From: Synechococcus sp. PCC 7502
Lineage (GTDB): Bacteria; Cyanobacteriota; Cyanobacteriia; Pseudanabaenales; Pseudanabaenaceae
Assembly (NCBI RefSeq): GCF_000317085.1
Contig: NC_019702.1
Span: 3,440,394-3,504,393 of the forward strand
Reading direction: 5' to 3'
Length of the DNA stretch: 64,000 nt
The position numbers and the translations under genes are program-made. Below, piece by piece: positions 20,355-28,003 of the stretch. Position 1 is the stretch's first letter. Each line of letters opens with the position of its first letter. The notes under the pieces were generated by a model. It was not told the origin of the DNA. It did no database searches and saw nothing but the letters and a program-made list of their open reading frames with translations.

Positions 20355-20576
20355 TCAAATTTCAAATAAGGATCGGGGAAGACTTGACTGTCTGATGATC
20401 GATTGAAGTGTACCGATCTTGATTTCTGAATAGTTAGGGATGGGAACTGTAATAGTAGAGTCATCAGTTTTCTTTTGCATAATGATATGACTTCCTCGCT
20501 GTCTAACCTGAGTAAAGCCATTTGCACTTAAAATTTGACAGAGTTCCTTTGCTGAAAGTACTCGTAGTTTACCCAA
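20355..20576 (-). CDS. hicA: HicA-family mRNA interferase toxin
   Basis: The 73-residue protein shows the HicA double-stranded-RNA-binding-like fold: LSAKELCQILSANGFTQVRQ, the catalytic-His motif RGSHIIMQK, and VPIPNYSEIKIGTLQSIIRQ. HicA cleaves mRNA and is held inactive by HicB. Its start overlaps the end of the HicB gene by eight bases (20569-20576), the antitoxin-first order common in cyanobacteria. The gene is complete and the catalytic His is present. Confidence 0.88.
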   Translation of the reverse strand: MGKLRVLSAKELCQILSANGFTQVRQRGSHIIMQKKTDDSTITVPIPNYSEIKIGTLQSIIRQSSLPRSLFEI

Positions 20577-20796
20577 CTGCTACCTCAATTTGAGTTATGT
20601 ATATTTCTGAATACATTCTTGCTTCTAACTCATTTGGGCTTGCCATTTCAAAGAATAGCTCGATCGCCTCAACCAGATTATTTCTTGCTTCTTCAACCGA
20701 TTCGCCTTGGCTGGCAATATCTATCTGTGGGCAAAGGGATACATAACCATCATTTTCACGCTCAATAATGCAAGTTAGCTGTTTGATTTGTTTCAT
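20569..20796 (-). CDS. hicB: HicB-family antitoxin
   Basis: The 75-residue protein matches the partial RNase-H fold of short HicB antitoxins: LTCIIERENDGYVSLCPQID, then GESVEEARNNLVEAIELFFE. It should bind and neutralise the HicA encoded immediately downstream, and it lacks a separate C-terminal DNA-binding domain. Its ATG at 20796 is only 24 bases after the stop of HsdS-like fragment copy B, suggesting that the pair sits at a junction of rearrangement. Confidence 0.86.
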   Translation of the reverse strand: MKQIKQLTCIIERENDGYVSLCPQIDIASQGESVEEARNNLVEAIELFFEMASPNELEARMYSEIYITQIEVAVG

Positions 20797-20820
20797 ATAA
20801 TTTAGTTGTTTTTTCTTATT

Positions 20821-20958
20821 TTACTCATCACTCAACAACTTGAACTCAAATCTTTGCTTTGCCTCTTCCCATTGGCTTTCTGCATCACTTCTCAATTGTC
20901 TGGCTTTTTCTCTCCTAGTTCTCACTTCTTTGGCGATCTTTTCTTGAATAGCGATCAA
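20821..20958 (-). pseudogene. HsdS-like C-terminal tail remnant, copy B (longest)
   Basis: The minus strand reads an uninterrupted run of about 45 codons ending in TAA at 20821: IQEKIAKEVRTRREKARQLR, SDAESQWEEAKQRFEF and KLLSDE. This is the amphipathic tail pattern seen at the end of type I restriction specificity subunits (AExxWxxAKxRFExxLL). No start or upstream S-subunit domain is present; the PemK/MazF gene ends at 20955, three bases into it. Copy A matches its first half and copy C its last third. Confidence 0.6.
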
Positions 20959-21293
20959 CTAATCTTAATAATTTGTTGTAGAGAACTTTTTAACGTCTGA
21001 ATATCTGGTGTTTCTAATTTGCCAAGTTTTTTAAGTACAAGAGATTTCTCCAGAGTTGTGATGATTGGCTTGATTACTGAGGGCTTAATCAGTCCTGCTC
21101 TTGACCAATCAGATATAAGCATCTCACCAAATTGCAAACTTACTTGACTGGTGACAGCAATTAAAATTATGTCTAGTTTCTGCTGATTATAAATATCGGA
21201 ACTGATTACAATGGTTGGGCGTTTTTTGGTGGTGGTTTGATCCGTAAAAGGGAACGGAACTAAAAGCACATCTCCAAAACTATAGGTTGTCAT
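20955..21293 (-). CDS. PemK/MazF-family endoribonuclease toxin
   Basis: From the ATG at 21293 the protein has 112 residues: YSFGDVLLVPFPFTDQTTTK, KRPTIVISSDIYNQ and DIILIAVTSQVS are classical PemK/MazF features, including the FPFTD loop and the RP-x-VVIS-like strand. The frame is open 38 codons further upstream but this part overlaps the antitoxin gene and is not conserved-looking. The start overlaps the antitoxin by 14 bases, so the pair is translationally coupled. It should cleave single-stranded mRNA when free of its antitoxin. Confidence 0.88.
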   Translation of the reverse strand: MTTYSFGDVLLVPFPFTDQTTTKKRPTIVISSDIYNQQKLDIILIAVTSQVSLQFGEMLISDWSRAGLIKPSVIKPIITTLEKSLVLKKLGKLETPDIQTLKSSLQQIIKIS

Positions 21294-21495
21294 AAGCTGC
21301 ATCTTCAGGATTATCCCATATTTTTGAAAAACTGTTTTCAGAGAGTTTAGTAGCTTCATAAACCAGATTTTTATCAGATTCGGTTTCACGTTGATAGAGA
21401 AAATCAACGAAGTCTTCTATTTCTATGATTTTATCGGATGGGAGTTTGCGAATCTTTTCTAGTAATCTTTGCTCAACTGTAATGCTGTTATTCAC
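21280..21495 (-). CDS. Antitoxin partner of the PemK/MazF toxin
   Basis: A 71-residue acidic protein (MNNSITVEQRLLEKIRKLPS, then EIEDFVDFLYQRETESD) resembling DUF2281-type antitoxins: an N-terminal segment with LxKIRxLPxDKxxEIxDFVDFL followed by a flexible toxin-binding tail. It precedes and overlaps the toxin gene (21280-21293). The ATG at 21495 lies 30 bases from HsdS-like fragment copy C. The identification rests mainly on the motif and on the neighbouring toxin. Confidence 0.8.
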   Translation of the reverse strand: MNNSITVEQRLLEKIRKLPSDKIIEIEDFVDFLYQRETESDKNLVYEATKLSENSFSKIWDNPEDAAYDNL

Positions 21496-21525
21496 TTTTT
21501 TAGTCTCCTAATTTAATACTTAATT

Positions 21526-21580
21526 TTACTCTTCACTCAACAACTTGCGCTGAAATCTTTGCTTTGCCTCTGCTTGGGGA
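21526..21580 (-). pseudogene. HsdS-like C-terminal tail remnant, copy C (3' end only)
   Basis: The minus strand reads QAEAKQRFQRKLLSEE and TAA at 21526, clearly homologous to the end of copy B (EEAKQRFEFKLLSDE). At DNA level both share a long run starting TTACTC.TCACTCAACAACTTG on the plus strand. It lies just downstream of the large restriction-methylation gene, whose stop is at 21590, but is not in its reading frame. Confidence 0.55.
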
Positions 21581-21589
21581 TTTTAATAT

Positions 21590-24500
21590 CTATCCTAATG
21601 GGAAACCGCCGTAGCTTTCAATTATTTGGTCAATGCGATCCATCTTTTCTATGGTTTCGCCAAGAATGGAAATGATATTTTGATAATGGGATAAGTCATC
21701 GTAGGTTAATTCTCGATTCTTTCTGTCCTTCAGCCATTTCTGACAGACTTGATAGCCACCGATATAAAAGTTCCAGATTGCTGTAGGTACAGGCTCAAAG
21801 TATTGAACTTTATTGATATAAACTCTTTGATTAGTTTCGTCATATTTTACTTGCTCAACTATGTTCGATCCAGAAATGGGATAACTACAAATCTCACTTC
21901 CTGTCTCTTTCATTAAATGTAGTTGGACTAATCTCTCTCCTAAATTTGCTAGTTCCCAAAACAGTTTGACATCAGAAGTCAAGGGCACACGGGGAAAGTC
22001 TATTTTTAGAAATTCGGCATAACGAGATCGATATTGTGGGGAATGAAAAACGGCATAGATGTAGTTAAAAATATCTTCTGGTGCAAAGGTTTTAATTTGA
22101 TCGCCTTTTCCATCAGTCAAGAATTGTAGGTTTAGTTTTTGCGAAAATTCAGTAATAAATTCTGGAGCTAAATTAGGACTGCGTGTAGTATATTCTGATT
22201 CCTGAAGGATGGTATCGGTGGGATAAAGATAGAGAGGGAAGTTATGATTAGATTCCTTAGTGATATTAGAAATTAGGCAGTCATTAGGAACTAAATCAGT
22301 AACAAAGACGTGCTTATAGTCATTTGTAGATATTTGACGAGAACAAATAAGACATAGATTATCTTTTCTAAATAGATGTTTCCTAAGTTCGGGTCTTATT
22401 CTATCCATAACATATTCAGAATAGAACATGAAACGATTATCAAGTGGTCGGTAAGAACACAAATCAATAAACTTTTCTAAATCCTGATTCTGTAATGCTG
22501 TAGCTGCAATTCCTATATTGAAATTTTTAAGATCATATTTATCTAAAAAAGAATAGTCCAATTTTTTGAAGCTTACTAATTCGTTAATTCTATCGGCGAT
22601 GATATTTTTTTGTAAATCTATTGCAAAGTGATCCCTATGAGTTTTGAAACCATAAACATGATTCGGCATTATGTCAGTAATTTTCCAGAACTTCTGATAT
22701 TCATCGGATATGTATCCATTTTGATCCTTAAATATATAGAAAGGAATAGATGGTTTTATGGTTTGCCACTGAGTCGAACTAATATCATTTTCTGCAAGCC
22801 AGTGATATTTACCGCCTACTAACTGCTTATTATCATAAACTTCTCTCGCTCCCCATAAATCGGCATGATAAACCGTTGCTACATCTTGCTGGCTATTTTG
22901 ATACTTAATGAAAATTCCGATCGCTACGCCCTGCTGAATATCGAATACATTTTTATCAGGTGAACCATCAGGGCAGACCTCCTTTTTCTTGCTGTTTCCA
23001 TGCAAATCTAAAACATAAATTTCATCAAAGGTTTTCATTAAGCTCTGACGCATTCCCCGAAAAGTTGGATTATCCAAATAGCCATGATTTGTAATCAAAG
23101 CCATCACACCATAGCCTGTTTCAGAAATTCGATGTTGAGCAAAACGGATAAACTTCACATAATCATCTAATAAGCCTTTAGGGTTTCTTTCGCCTAATGG
23201 TTTGCCGTCCACTTGATAATAATCTTTAACCAAACTCACAATCCAAGGATCAGTATTCATCGACTGATAAGAATAGGGCGGATTGCCTAGAATTACCATT
23301 ACAGGAGTGTCTTGCTTCACATCTCTTGCTGCTTCGGCTTCATCCCTAATCCGATTCATAAACCCATCTGCCGCAGGAATTTGAAAAGCTTCTTGCAACG
23401 TATTCGTCAAGTAAATTCGTAATCGTTCTTCCGAGCTAAAATCATAGCCCAACTGCTGCAACTGCAAACCCAGCTTCATGTGTGCCACCGTGTAAGGAGC
23501 CATTAGCAACTCAAATCCAAACAAACGGGGTAGTAAATGTTGACTCACATAGCCCGACCACATTCCCTTTTGATTTTTGAAACTCTCATAAATATGGTCA
23601 ATTACCGCATACATAAAAGTTCCTGTTCCCACCGCAGGATCGAGAATTAAAACCTGATGAGTTTCTATTGTTCCTTCACCTTTAGGAATAGAAATCTTTT
23701 TAGCATCAGCCAAACCCTTAGCAATCTTAAATTTGTGTTTGAGAACATAATCCACACTCCGCACAATATAGGAAACCACTGGCTCTGGCGTGTAATAAAC
23801 TCCCCTAGACTCACGCATTTTGGCATCATATTCAGCTAAAAACGTCTCATAAAAATGTACCACTGGATCTGATTGACGAGTGCGCTTGCCAAAATCCTTT
23901 AGAATCTCTGCCATATCTGTTTGCTTCAGAATATTTGCTAAAGTATCCACCGCCCATGCAATTCTTTCATCTAAATCTATGCCTGCAATTTGCGAAAAGA
24001 TACTGCGTAAAAATGGATTTGTTTTAGGTAGATCGTAGGCTGCTGTTTTGCGAGAGAACTCACTCGGACTATCCGTACTACATCTTGCCGCAAATAAACC
24101 ATAGGCGATCGTCTGAGCATACATATCCGCAAATTGTTCACTTGTTAAATCTCGAATTAGCACCTTTTGAAAAGATTCAAACTGTTGGCGGAGCATTCCC
24201 CCTTGATCTTCAGAATTTAATGCAGCTTTAATTGCATCTCGAATTAATTGAGCTAATGCTGCCATCCGCTTTGCTAAAACCTTTGGCGTATTAACTTGAA
24301 TAGCTTTGGTTAATAAAAATTGCTCTAAAAGTTGCTCAACCTCCAGTATTCCTGAGCGATCGGCGACTAACTTCTTCTTTTTATCAATAGTTGCTAAACA
24401 AGCCGTTAATCTATGCTCTCCATCCACATACCACCGAAACTCTAAATGATCGGTAACAATTAAATTATTCAAGGCATGGAAATATCTATTTAACTGCTCC

Positions 24501-24751
24501 GTTGCCACAACCTTACTTAGAGAAATTCCAATATCTTTCGCTTCGATATGTCCAATTTCTAGTTCATTTTGCTTAATCAAAAAATCTGGCGCACCGCAAG
24601 CAATCCGTTTCGGTTCATTAATTGCTCGAATATTCCCCGCCAATGATTCTATTAATTTCTGTAAGGCAGGGCGATAGCTGTGTTCTGTTGCCTGATGAGT
24701 GTTATAGATTTGCTCTACTTCTTGCCAATATGCCTGTAAAGATTGATGCAC
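21590..24751 (-). CDS. Single-chain restriction-modification enzyme (type IIG/ISP-like, N6-adenine methyltransferase)
   Basis: The 1053-residue protein combines an N-terminal PD-(D/E)XK nuclease (PDFL at 55-58; IEAKD with Glu70 and Lys72), a helical linker, and an adenine methyltransferase with SAM motif LDPAVGTGTFM (370-380) and catalytic NPPY (490-493). The C-terminal ~450 residues should be the target-recognition domain. The SF2 helicase that type ISP enzymes carry between nuclease and methyltransferase is missing, so a type IIG mode (cutting at a fixed distance) is more likely. It stands at the head of a minus-strand run with two toxin-antitoxin pairs. The recognition site cannot be read from sequence. 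Confidence 0.87.
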   Translation of the reverse strand: MHQSLQAYWQEVEQIYNTHQATEHSYRPALQKLIESLAGNIRAINEPKRIACGAPDFLIKQNELEIGHIEAKDIGISLSKVVATEQLNRYFHALNNLIVTDHLEFRWYVDGEHRLTACLATIDKKKKLVADRSGILEVEQLLEQFLLTKAIQVNTPKVLAKRMAALAQLIRDAIKAALNSEDQGGMLRQQFESFQKVLIRDLTSEQFADMYAQTIAYGLFAARCSTDSPSEFSRKTAAYDLPKTNPFLRSIFSQIAGIDLDERIAWAVDTLANILKQTDMAEILKDFGKRTRQSDPVVHFYETFLAEYDAKMRESRGVYYTPEPVVSYIVRSVDYVLKHKFKIAKGLADAKKISIPKGEGTIETHQVLILDPAVGTGTFMYAVIDHIYESFKNQKGMWSGYVSQHLLPRLFGFELLMAPYTVAHMKLGLQLQQLGYDFSSEERLRIYLTNTLQEAFQIPAADGFMNRIRDEAEAARDVKQDTPVMVILGNPPYSYQSMNTDPWIVSLVKDYYQVDGKPLGERNPKGLLDDYVKFIRFAQHRISETGYGVMALITNHGYLDNPTFRGMRQSLMKTFDEIYVLDLHGNSKKKEVCPDGSPDKNVFDIQQGVAIGIFIKYQNSQQDVATVYHADLWGAREVYDNKQLVGGKYHWLAENDISSTQWQTIKPSIPFYIFKDQNGYISDEYQKFWKITDIMPNHVYGFKTHRDHFAIDLQKNIIADRINELVSFKKLDYSFLDKYDLKNFNIGIAATALQNQDLEKFIDLCSYRPLDNRFMFYSEYVMDRIRPELRKHLFRKDNLCLICSRQISTNDYKHVFVTDLVPNDCLISNITKESNHNFPLYLYPTDTILQESEYTTRSPNLAPEFITEFSQKLNLQFLTDGKGDQIKTFAPEDIFNYIYAVFHSPQYRSRYAEFLKIDFPRVPLTSDVKLFWELANLGERLVQLHLMKETGSEICSYPISGSNIVEQVKYDETNQRVYINKVQYFEPVPTAIWNFYIGGYQVCQKWLKDRKNRELTYDDLSHYQNIISILGETIEKMDRIDQIIESYGGFPLG

Positions 24752-24848
24752 TCAGCTAACTCCGTACTTGTGTTTCAATGCCTATAATATTAGCTATTAA
24801 GTTTCAGACATACAATGACTCTAATACTTTAATATCTTGTGAATTTCT

Positions 24849-25070
24849 ATGCTAAAACCAATCACCTTAGAAGTTGATGAAGCGATCGCAGACAATTTCA
24901 ATAATGCCACCATTGAACACCGACACAAGATTCAGGCGATCGTTAGTAGTTTGCTCTACTATGTAAATCAACCCGATTCTTTAGAGAACATAGTAAAAGA
25001 AATTCGTCAAGAAGCCTTTGCCAATGGACTGACTTCAGAAATTCTTCAGGCACTACTTAATGATGAGTAA
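24849..25070 (+). CDS. Putative antitoxin of a PIN-domain toxin
   Basis: A 73-residue protein (ITLEVDEAIADNFNNATIEH and IVKEIRQEAFANGLTSEILQ) with no domain that I recognise with confidence. Its place, directly before and overlapping a PIN-toxin gene by 11 bases, and its small size argue for the antitoxin. The C-terminal acidic LLNDE tail may contact the toxin. It is divergent from the restriction-methylation gene, about 100 bases away. Confidence 0.72.
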   Translation: MLKPITLEVDEAIADNFNNATIEHRHKIQAIVSSLLYYVNQPDSLENIVKEIRQEAFANGLTSEILQALLNDE

Positions 25071-25479
25071 ATTGCGAGTAATCTTGGATACAAATGTGCT
25101 TATCAGTGGATTACTGAGTCGTTCTTCTATTCCACAACAGGTCTTTGATTATGTAATTAGTAGTGCGATTTTGCTCATGTCTGAACCGACAAATGCTGAA
25201 TTAGAGAGAGTCTTAGCCAAGCCCAAATTTGATAAATATATCTCTTTAGAGAGGCGAATAAAATTCTTTGCGTCTATTACTAATCGCGCAGAGCTAGTAG
25301 CGATCGATTCTAGTATTGATATTTGTCGAGATCCAAATGACAATAAGTTTCTCGATCTGGCGATCTCAGGTAAATCAGACTACATCATAACTGGAGATAA
25401 CGATCTGCTAGTACTTCATCCATTCAGAGAAGTTTCAATTCTTTCACCGCAAGATTACTTGAGTTTGATCCATGCCTAA
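25060..25479 (+). CDS. PIN-domain ribonuclease toxin (VapC-like)
   Basis: The 139-residue protein has the PIN-domain acidic residues in RVILDTNVLISGLLSRSS, TNAELERVLAKPKF, and DPNDNKFLDLAISGKSDYII followed by TGDNDLL. This is the COG1569-type putative toxin family found with small antitoxins. It should cleave RNA with Mg2+. The start is ATG at 25060 or 25063 (adjacent ATGs); both overlap the upstream gene. It is followed directly by the tandem repeat at 25497. Confidence 0.88.
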   Translation: MMSKLRVILDTNVLISGLLSRSSIPQQVFDYVISSAILLMSEPTNAELERVLAKPKFDKYISLERRIKFFASITNRAELVAIDSSIDICRDPNDNKFLDLAISGKSDYIITGDNDLLVLHPFREVSILSPQDYLSLIHA

Positions 25480-25496
25480 AGGCTCCAAGAAACTCC

Positions 25497-25731
25497 CGCA
25501 ACCTTTTGAAGCTCAGATTTGACTTAATTTACGGCAAAGTCGAGCTTGCACTGGCTCACACTTGACTCTTTTTACTCAAAAGTTGACCTTACCCAAGCTG
25601 AAACTTGACCTAATTTAGTACAAAATCCAACTTGATGAGGCACAAACTTGACTCTTTTAAGCTCAAACTTGAATGAATTTAGCTCAAAGTTGATCTTGAT
25701 CAAGTCCAAACTTGACTCTCAAAAGCTCAAA
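25497..25731. repeat. Eleven-unit degenerate tandem repeat, 21/22-bp period
   Basis: Read on the minus strand, eleven consecutive units of 21 or 22 bases fill exactly 235 bases with no gap. Each starts near TTTGAGCT and ends near AGTCAAG or GATCAAC; lengths are 21,22,21,21,22,21,22,21,22,21,21. The best unit is on the minus strand at about 25647-25667. Unit borders form a near-dyad TCAAGTTTGA about every two helical turns. Unit lengths that are not all multiples of three rule out protein-level selection. It lies between the PIN toxin and the 3' end of the conserved gene at 25753. Confidence 0.85.
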
Positions 25732-25752
25732 CCTGACCATCAGAGGATTAAT

Positions 25753-26220
25753 TTACACCTTTGGCAGTTCTTCCGCTTTCTTCGACTTACGGGCAAACCT
25801 GCGCCCAATGTCATCAACCACCCCGTCCAGTCCAGCCCCCAACCCCGAATCCTTCGCATATCTGTAAACCACCAAAGCCGCCGCATAAGCCTCACTGCCC
25901 ACCACCATCACCGTATCATCGATCAACTCTTGCAATTGATTCACTGCTTGCAGCATCGGATAAAGATCGTTAAGTAGTTGCACATCCTTTCGCATCTCTT
26001 CTACTTCAAAGGCACGGGGTAAAAATCCATCATTCTGATTTACCAGTTCCATCGTTTTCTGCACAAATGTCCGACTTTTATCACCCATTTTCAGCATGGT
26101 CTTACGCTCTTCGGCGGGAATATCAATTAAGAACGGTAACTTGGCTTTAATTGTGGCTAATGCTGCCATTACCGCATCTTTATCCGCTTGAGAGAGATTA
26201 GCACTTACACGGTTTTCCAT
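25753..26220 (-). CDS. Conserved hypothetical protein, helical, cytoplasmic
   Basis: From the ATG at 26220 the protein has 155 residues; the frame is open 17 codons further to 26271, but no ribosome site distinguishes the two. It is mostly alpha-helical and soluble, with LPFLIDIPAEERKTMLKMGD, SRTFVQKTMELV, VMVVGSEAYAAALVVYRYAK and GLDGVVDDIGRRFARK. I recall related proteins of this layout as conserved hypotheticals in several bacterial phyla; no function is known to me. Its 3' flank is the phased tandem repeat, which would be part of its mRNA tail. Confidence 0.75.
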   Translation of the reverse strand: MENRVSANLSQADKDAVMAALATIKAKLPFLIDIPAEERKTMLKMGDKSRTFVQKTMELVNQNDGFLPRAFEVEEMRKDVQLLNDLYPMLQAVNQLQELIDDTVMVVGSEAYAAALVVYRYAKDSGLGAGLDGVVDDIGRRFARKSKKAEELPKV

Positions 26221-26330
26221 GATTTTTGTTGTTTTTGTAGATCTAAACGGGATTATTTTAACATTTGCCATTGCTTACAAACGGAAGCTGACAAGTTTGA
26301 GGGCTGCATCCTATTTTAGTTAACTTCGCT

Positions 26331-26639
26331 GTGCAAATTGGCTATCAGCGTTTAACCGAGATTCAAGAAGAGATTCTCTGGCTATGCGAAGCTGCTCATG
26401 TGCCAGTGATCTGGGCAACTCAAGTGTTAGAAAGTTTAGTCAAAAATGGCACTCCTTCCCGTGGAGAGATGACTGATGCGGCAATGGCAGAACGGGCTGA
26501 ATGTGTGATGTTAAATAAAGGAGCTTTTGTGGGTAAAGCGATCGCTATTCTCAATGATGTGCTCACGCGCATGGAATCCCATCAATTAAAAAAACGCCCC
26601 AGTTGCGAGCACTCCATTCTTGGTAGTTGTTTGGGCTAG
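26331..26639 (+). pseudogene. Truncated pyruvate-kinase-like gene, C-terminal part
   Basis: The frame reads GYQRLTEIQEEILWLCEAAH, VPVIWATQVLESLVKNGTPS, RGEMTDAAMAERAECVMLNK and ends soon after. This matches the end of the pyruvate-kinase-type barrel of the cyanobacterial family with IWATQVLE and RAECVMLNKG. A full enzyme needs several hundred residues; here the N-terminal part is absent and the GTG at 26331 is only the first possible start. The last 93 bases recur at 27828-27920. Almost certainly a non-functional fragment. Confidence 0.72.
26536..26628 (+). repeat. Direct repeat, left copy (end of pyruvate-kinase-like fragment)
   Basis: These 93 bases match 27828-27920 with about four to five mismatches, offset by exactly 1292 bases. 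They cover codons reading AIAILNDVLTRMESHQLKKR and PSCEH. The pair brackets the secreted-protein gene at 26828. Confidence 0.88.
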
Positions 26640-26827
26640 TCATTTTTTACTGAAAATACCATTTCAAGATTTCCAGTTCAGAGTATATCAACTAATTGAA
26701 AACAAATCCGAAGCGGTATAGCCTTGTAAATTAATTTCAAAAATACGTTAACTTAGCTGCAACTGGGAGTAATAGAGCACCTCTGGATATAAAATCTATA
26801 GTAGGGTTAAATTTTTCAGGAGTTATC

Positions 26828-27589
26828 ATGTTTTTTGAAAAACTCAAGAATTCAACTGCGAAGAATCACATTCTTGTCTTCATTATTTTGAGTGGTTTTT
26901 ATTTTGGGATAATTCCCACTTTAAGCTGTCTAGCCGAAATTGGATTAGAAATTAAGCCCGATCAAATACCCAATCACGGTAAAAACATAAAAGACTTTGT
27001 TCCACAAGGATGGATATTAAGCGATAGTGTCCAAGGAGAATTGAATCCTGATGGAGTCAAAGGGGCAGTTTTGATGTTGATTGAAATTGGTGCGCCTAAA
27101 TCTCCAGAATCAAGACCAATAATAGTTGTGCTTAAGAAACAAATAGATGGCAAGTGGCAAAAGATTGCAATTGCAAATAGGATTCTACTATGTCATTTGT
27201 GCGGTGGAATGTTTTTTCAGCCGCCCAAGAAAACAATTCCAGTTAAGCTTGAAAAGGGAGTTATTATCATCGATCAAATAAGTGGTTCACGAGGAGTATT
27301 TCAGTCTTTACATCGCTTTTGGTTTGACCAAAAATTGAATCAAGTAGTTTTAATTGGTGAGGATATTCAAATTCGCGATCGTGCTACTGGAGATAGTAAT
27401 AAACAAAGCATTAATTACTTGACAGGAGAGAAAATTACTGAAAAATATCGTAATAATCGCAAACTGGGAGCTACAGGAGTTCTCGAAACCAAAATGTATT
27501 CAGTTCCAAGAAGCATTCAACCAATAGAGTCGATAGACATCAACAAGGTTCAAAAAGAATTTTTCAACACAACAGAGTTGATTAATTAA
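26828..27589 (+). CDS. Hypothetical exported protein
   Basis: The 253-residue protein starts at ATG 26828 behind a good AGGAG site and has an N-terminal hydrophobic signal segment (about residues 14-36, ILVFIILSGFYFGIIPTLSC), possibly with a lipoprotein-like Cys. The mature part is a mixed alpha/beta domain with VPQGWILSDSVQGELNPDGV, RPIIVVLKKQIDGKWQKIAI and FDQKLNQVVLIGEDIQIRDR. This arrangement resembles exported proteins annotated only as hypothetical in other bacteria. It lies between two copies of a pyruvate-kinase-like fragment, so it may be an insertion. Confidence 0.72.
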   Translation: MFFEKLKNSTAKNHILVFIILSGFYFGIIPTLSCLAEIGLEIKPDQIPNHGKNIKDFVPQGWILSDSVQGELNPDGVKGAVLMLIEIGAPKSPESRPIIVVLKKQIDGKWQKIAIANRILLCHLCGGMFFQPPKKTIPVKLEKGVIIIDQISGSRGVFQSLHRFWFDQKLNQVVLIGEDIQIRDRATGDSNKQSINYLTGEKITEKYRNNRKLGATGVLETKMYSVPRSIQPIESIDINKVQKEFFNTTELIN

Positions 27590-28003
27590 ATATTTATGCT
27601 ATCCCATTGATGTTAATCGTTCAAAATCTTTTTGCCAATCGCTTCTCCAGAAATATCAAGTTCATATCAATCGGCACACCCGTTGCTAGTTCTAGGGCTG
27701 TTACTTCCTCTGGAAAGTTCTTCTACTTCTAATGGTTTGACATCAGAGGCACAATAAGCTGATCGCAAGTCGGTAGCAGGATGAAATTGCATAACTAACT
27801 AGACCAAATTATTAGTTGTATTCTAGCAAGCGATCGCTATTCTCGATGATGTGCTCACGCGCATGGAATCCCATCAATTAAAAAAACGCCCCAGTTGCGA
27901 GCACTACATTCATGGTAATTCTCTTAACTGAGTACTGGTTTAACTGAGTACTGGTTTCACTCTTGCCGTAGATTATTTGTAGTTCTGTTTTCTAGATTTG
28001 ATA
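27590..28003. other. Intergenic stretch with gene debris
   Basis: No intact gene. On the minus strand about 27650-27795 there is protein-like sequence starting MQFHPATDLRSAYCASDVKP and, after a frameshift, VTALELATGVPID, possibly the decayed end of a phosphoglycerate-mutase-like gene (weak). From 27828 the second copy of the pyruvate-kinase-like fragment follows. A short direct repeat of AACTGAGTACTGGTTT occurs near 27926-27958. Confidence 0.45.
27828..27920 (+). repeat. Direct repeat, right copy (pyruvate-kinase-like fragment)
   Basis: Second copy of 26536-26628. It reads AIAILDDVLTRMESHQLKKR then PSCEHYIHGNSLN and a stop. No upstream coding sequence is attached, so this copy is a pure fragment left by a duplication or rearrangement. 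Confidence 0.88.

Noticed and set aside
20955-21407. Extended 150-codon form of the PemK/MazF gene
   Set aside because: The first 38 codons overlap the antitoxin gene in another frame; the 112-residue form from 21293 has the family's usual start.
25497-25731. CRISPR array
   Set aside because: Units are adjacent and drift throughout; there are no constant repeats separated by unique spacers and no cas genes.
26536-27920. Composite insertion element
   Set aside because: The direct repeats are gene fragments; no transposase gene, terminal inverted repeats or short target duplications were seen.
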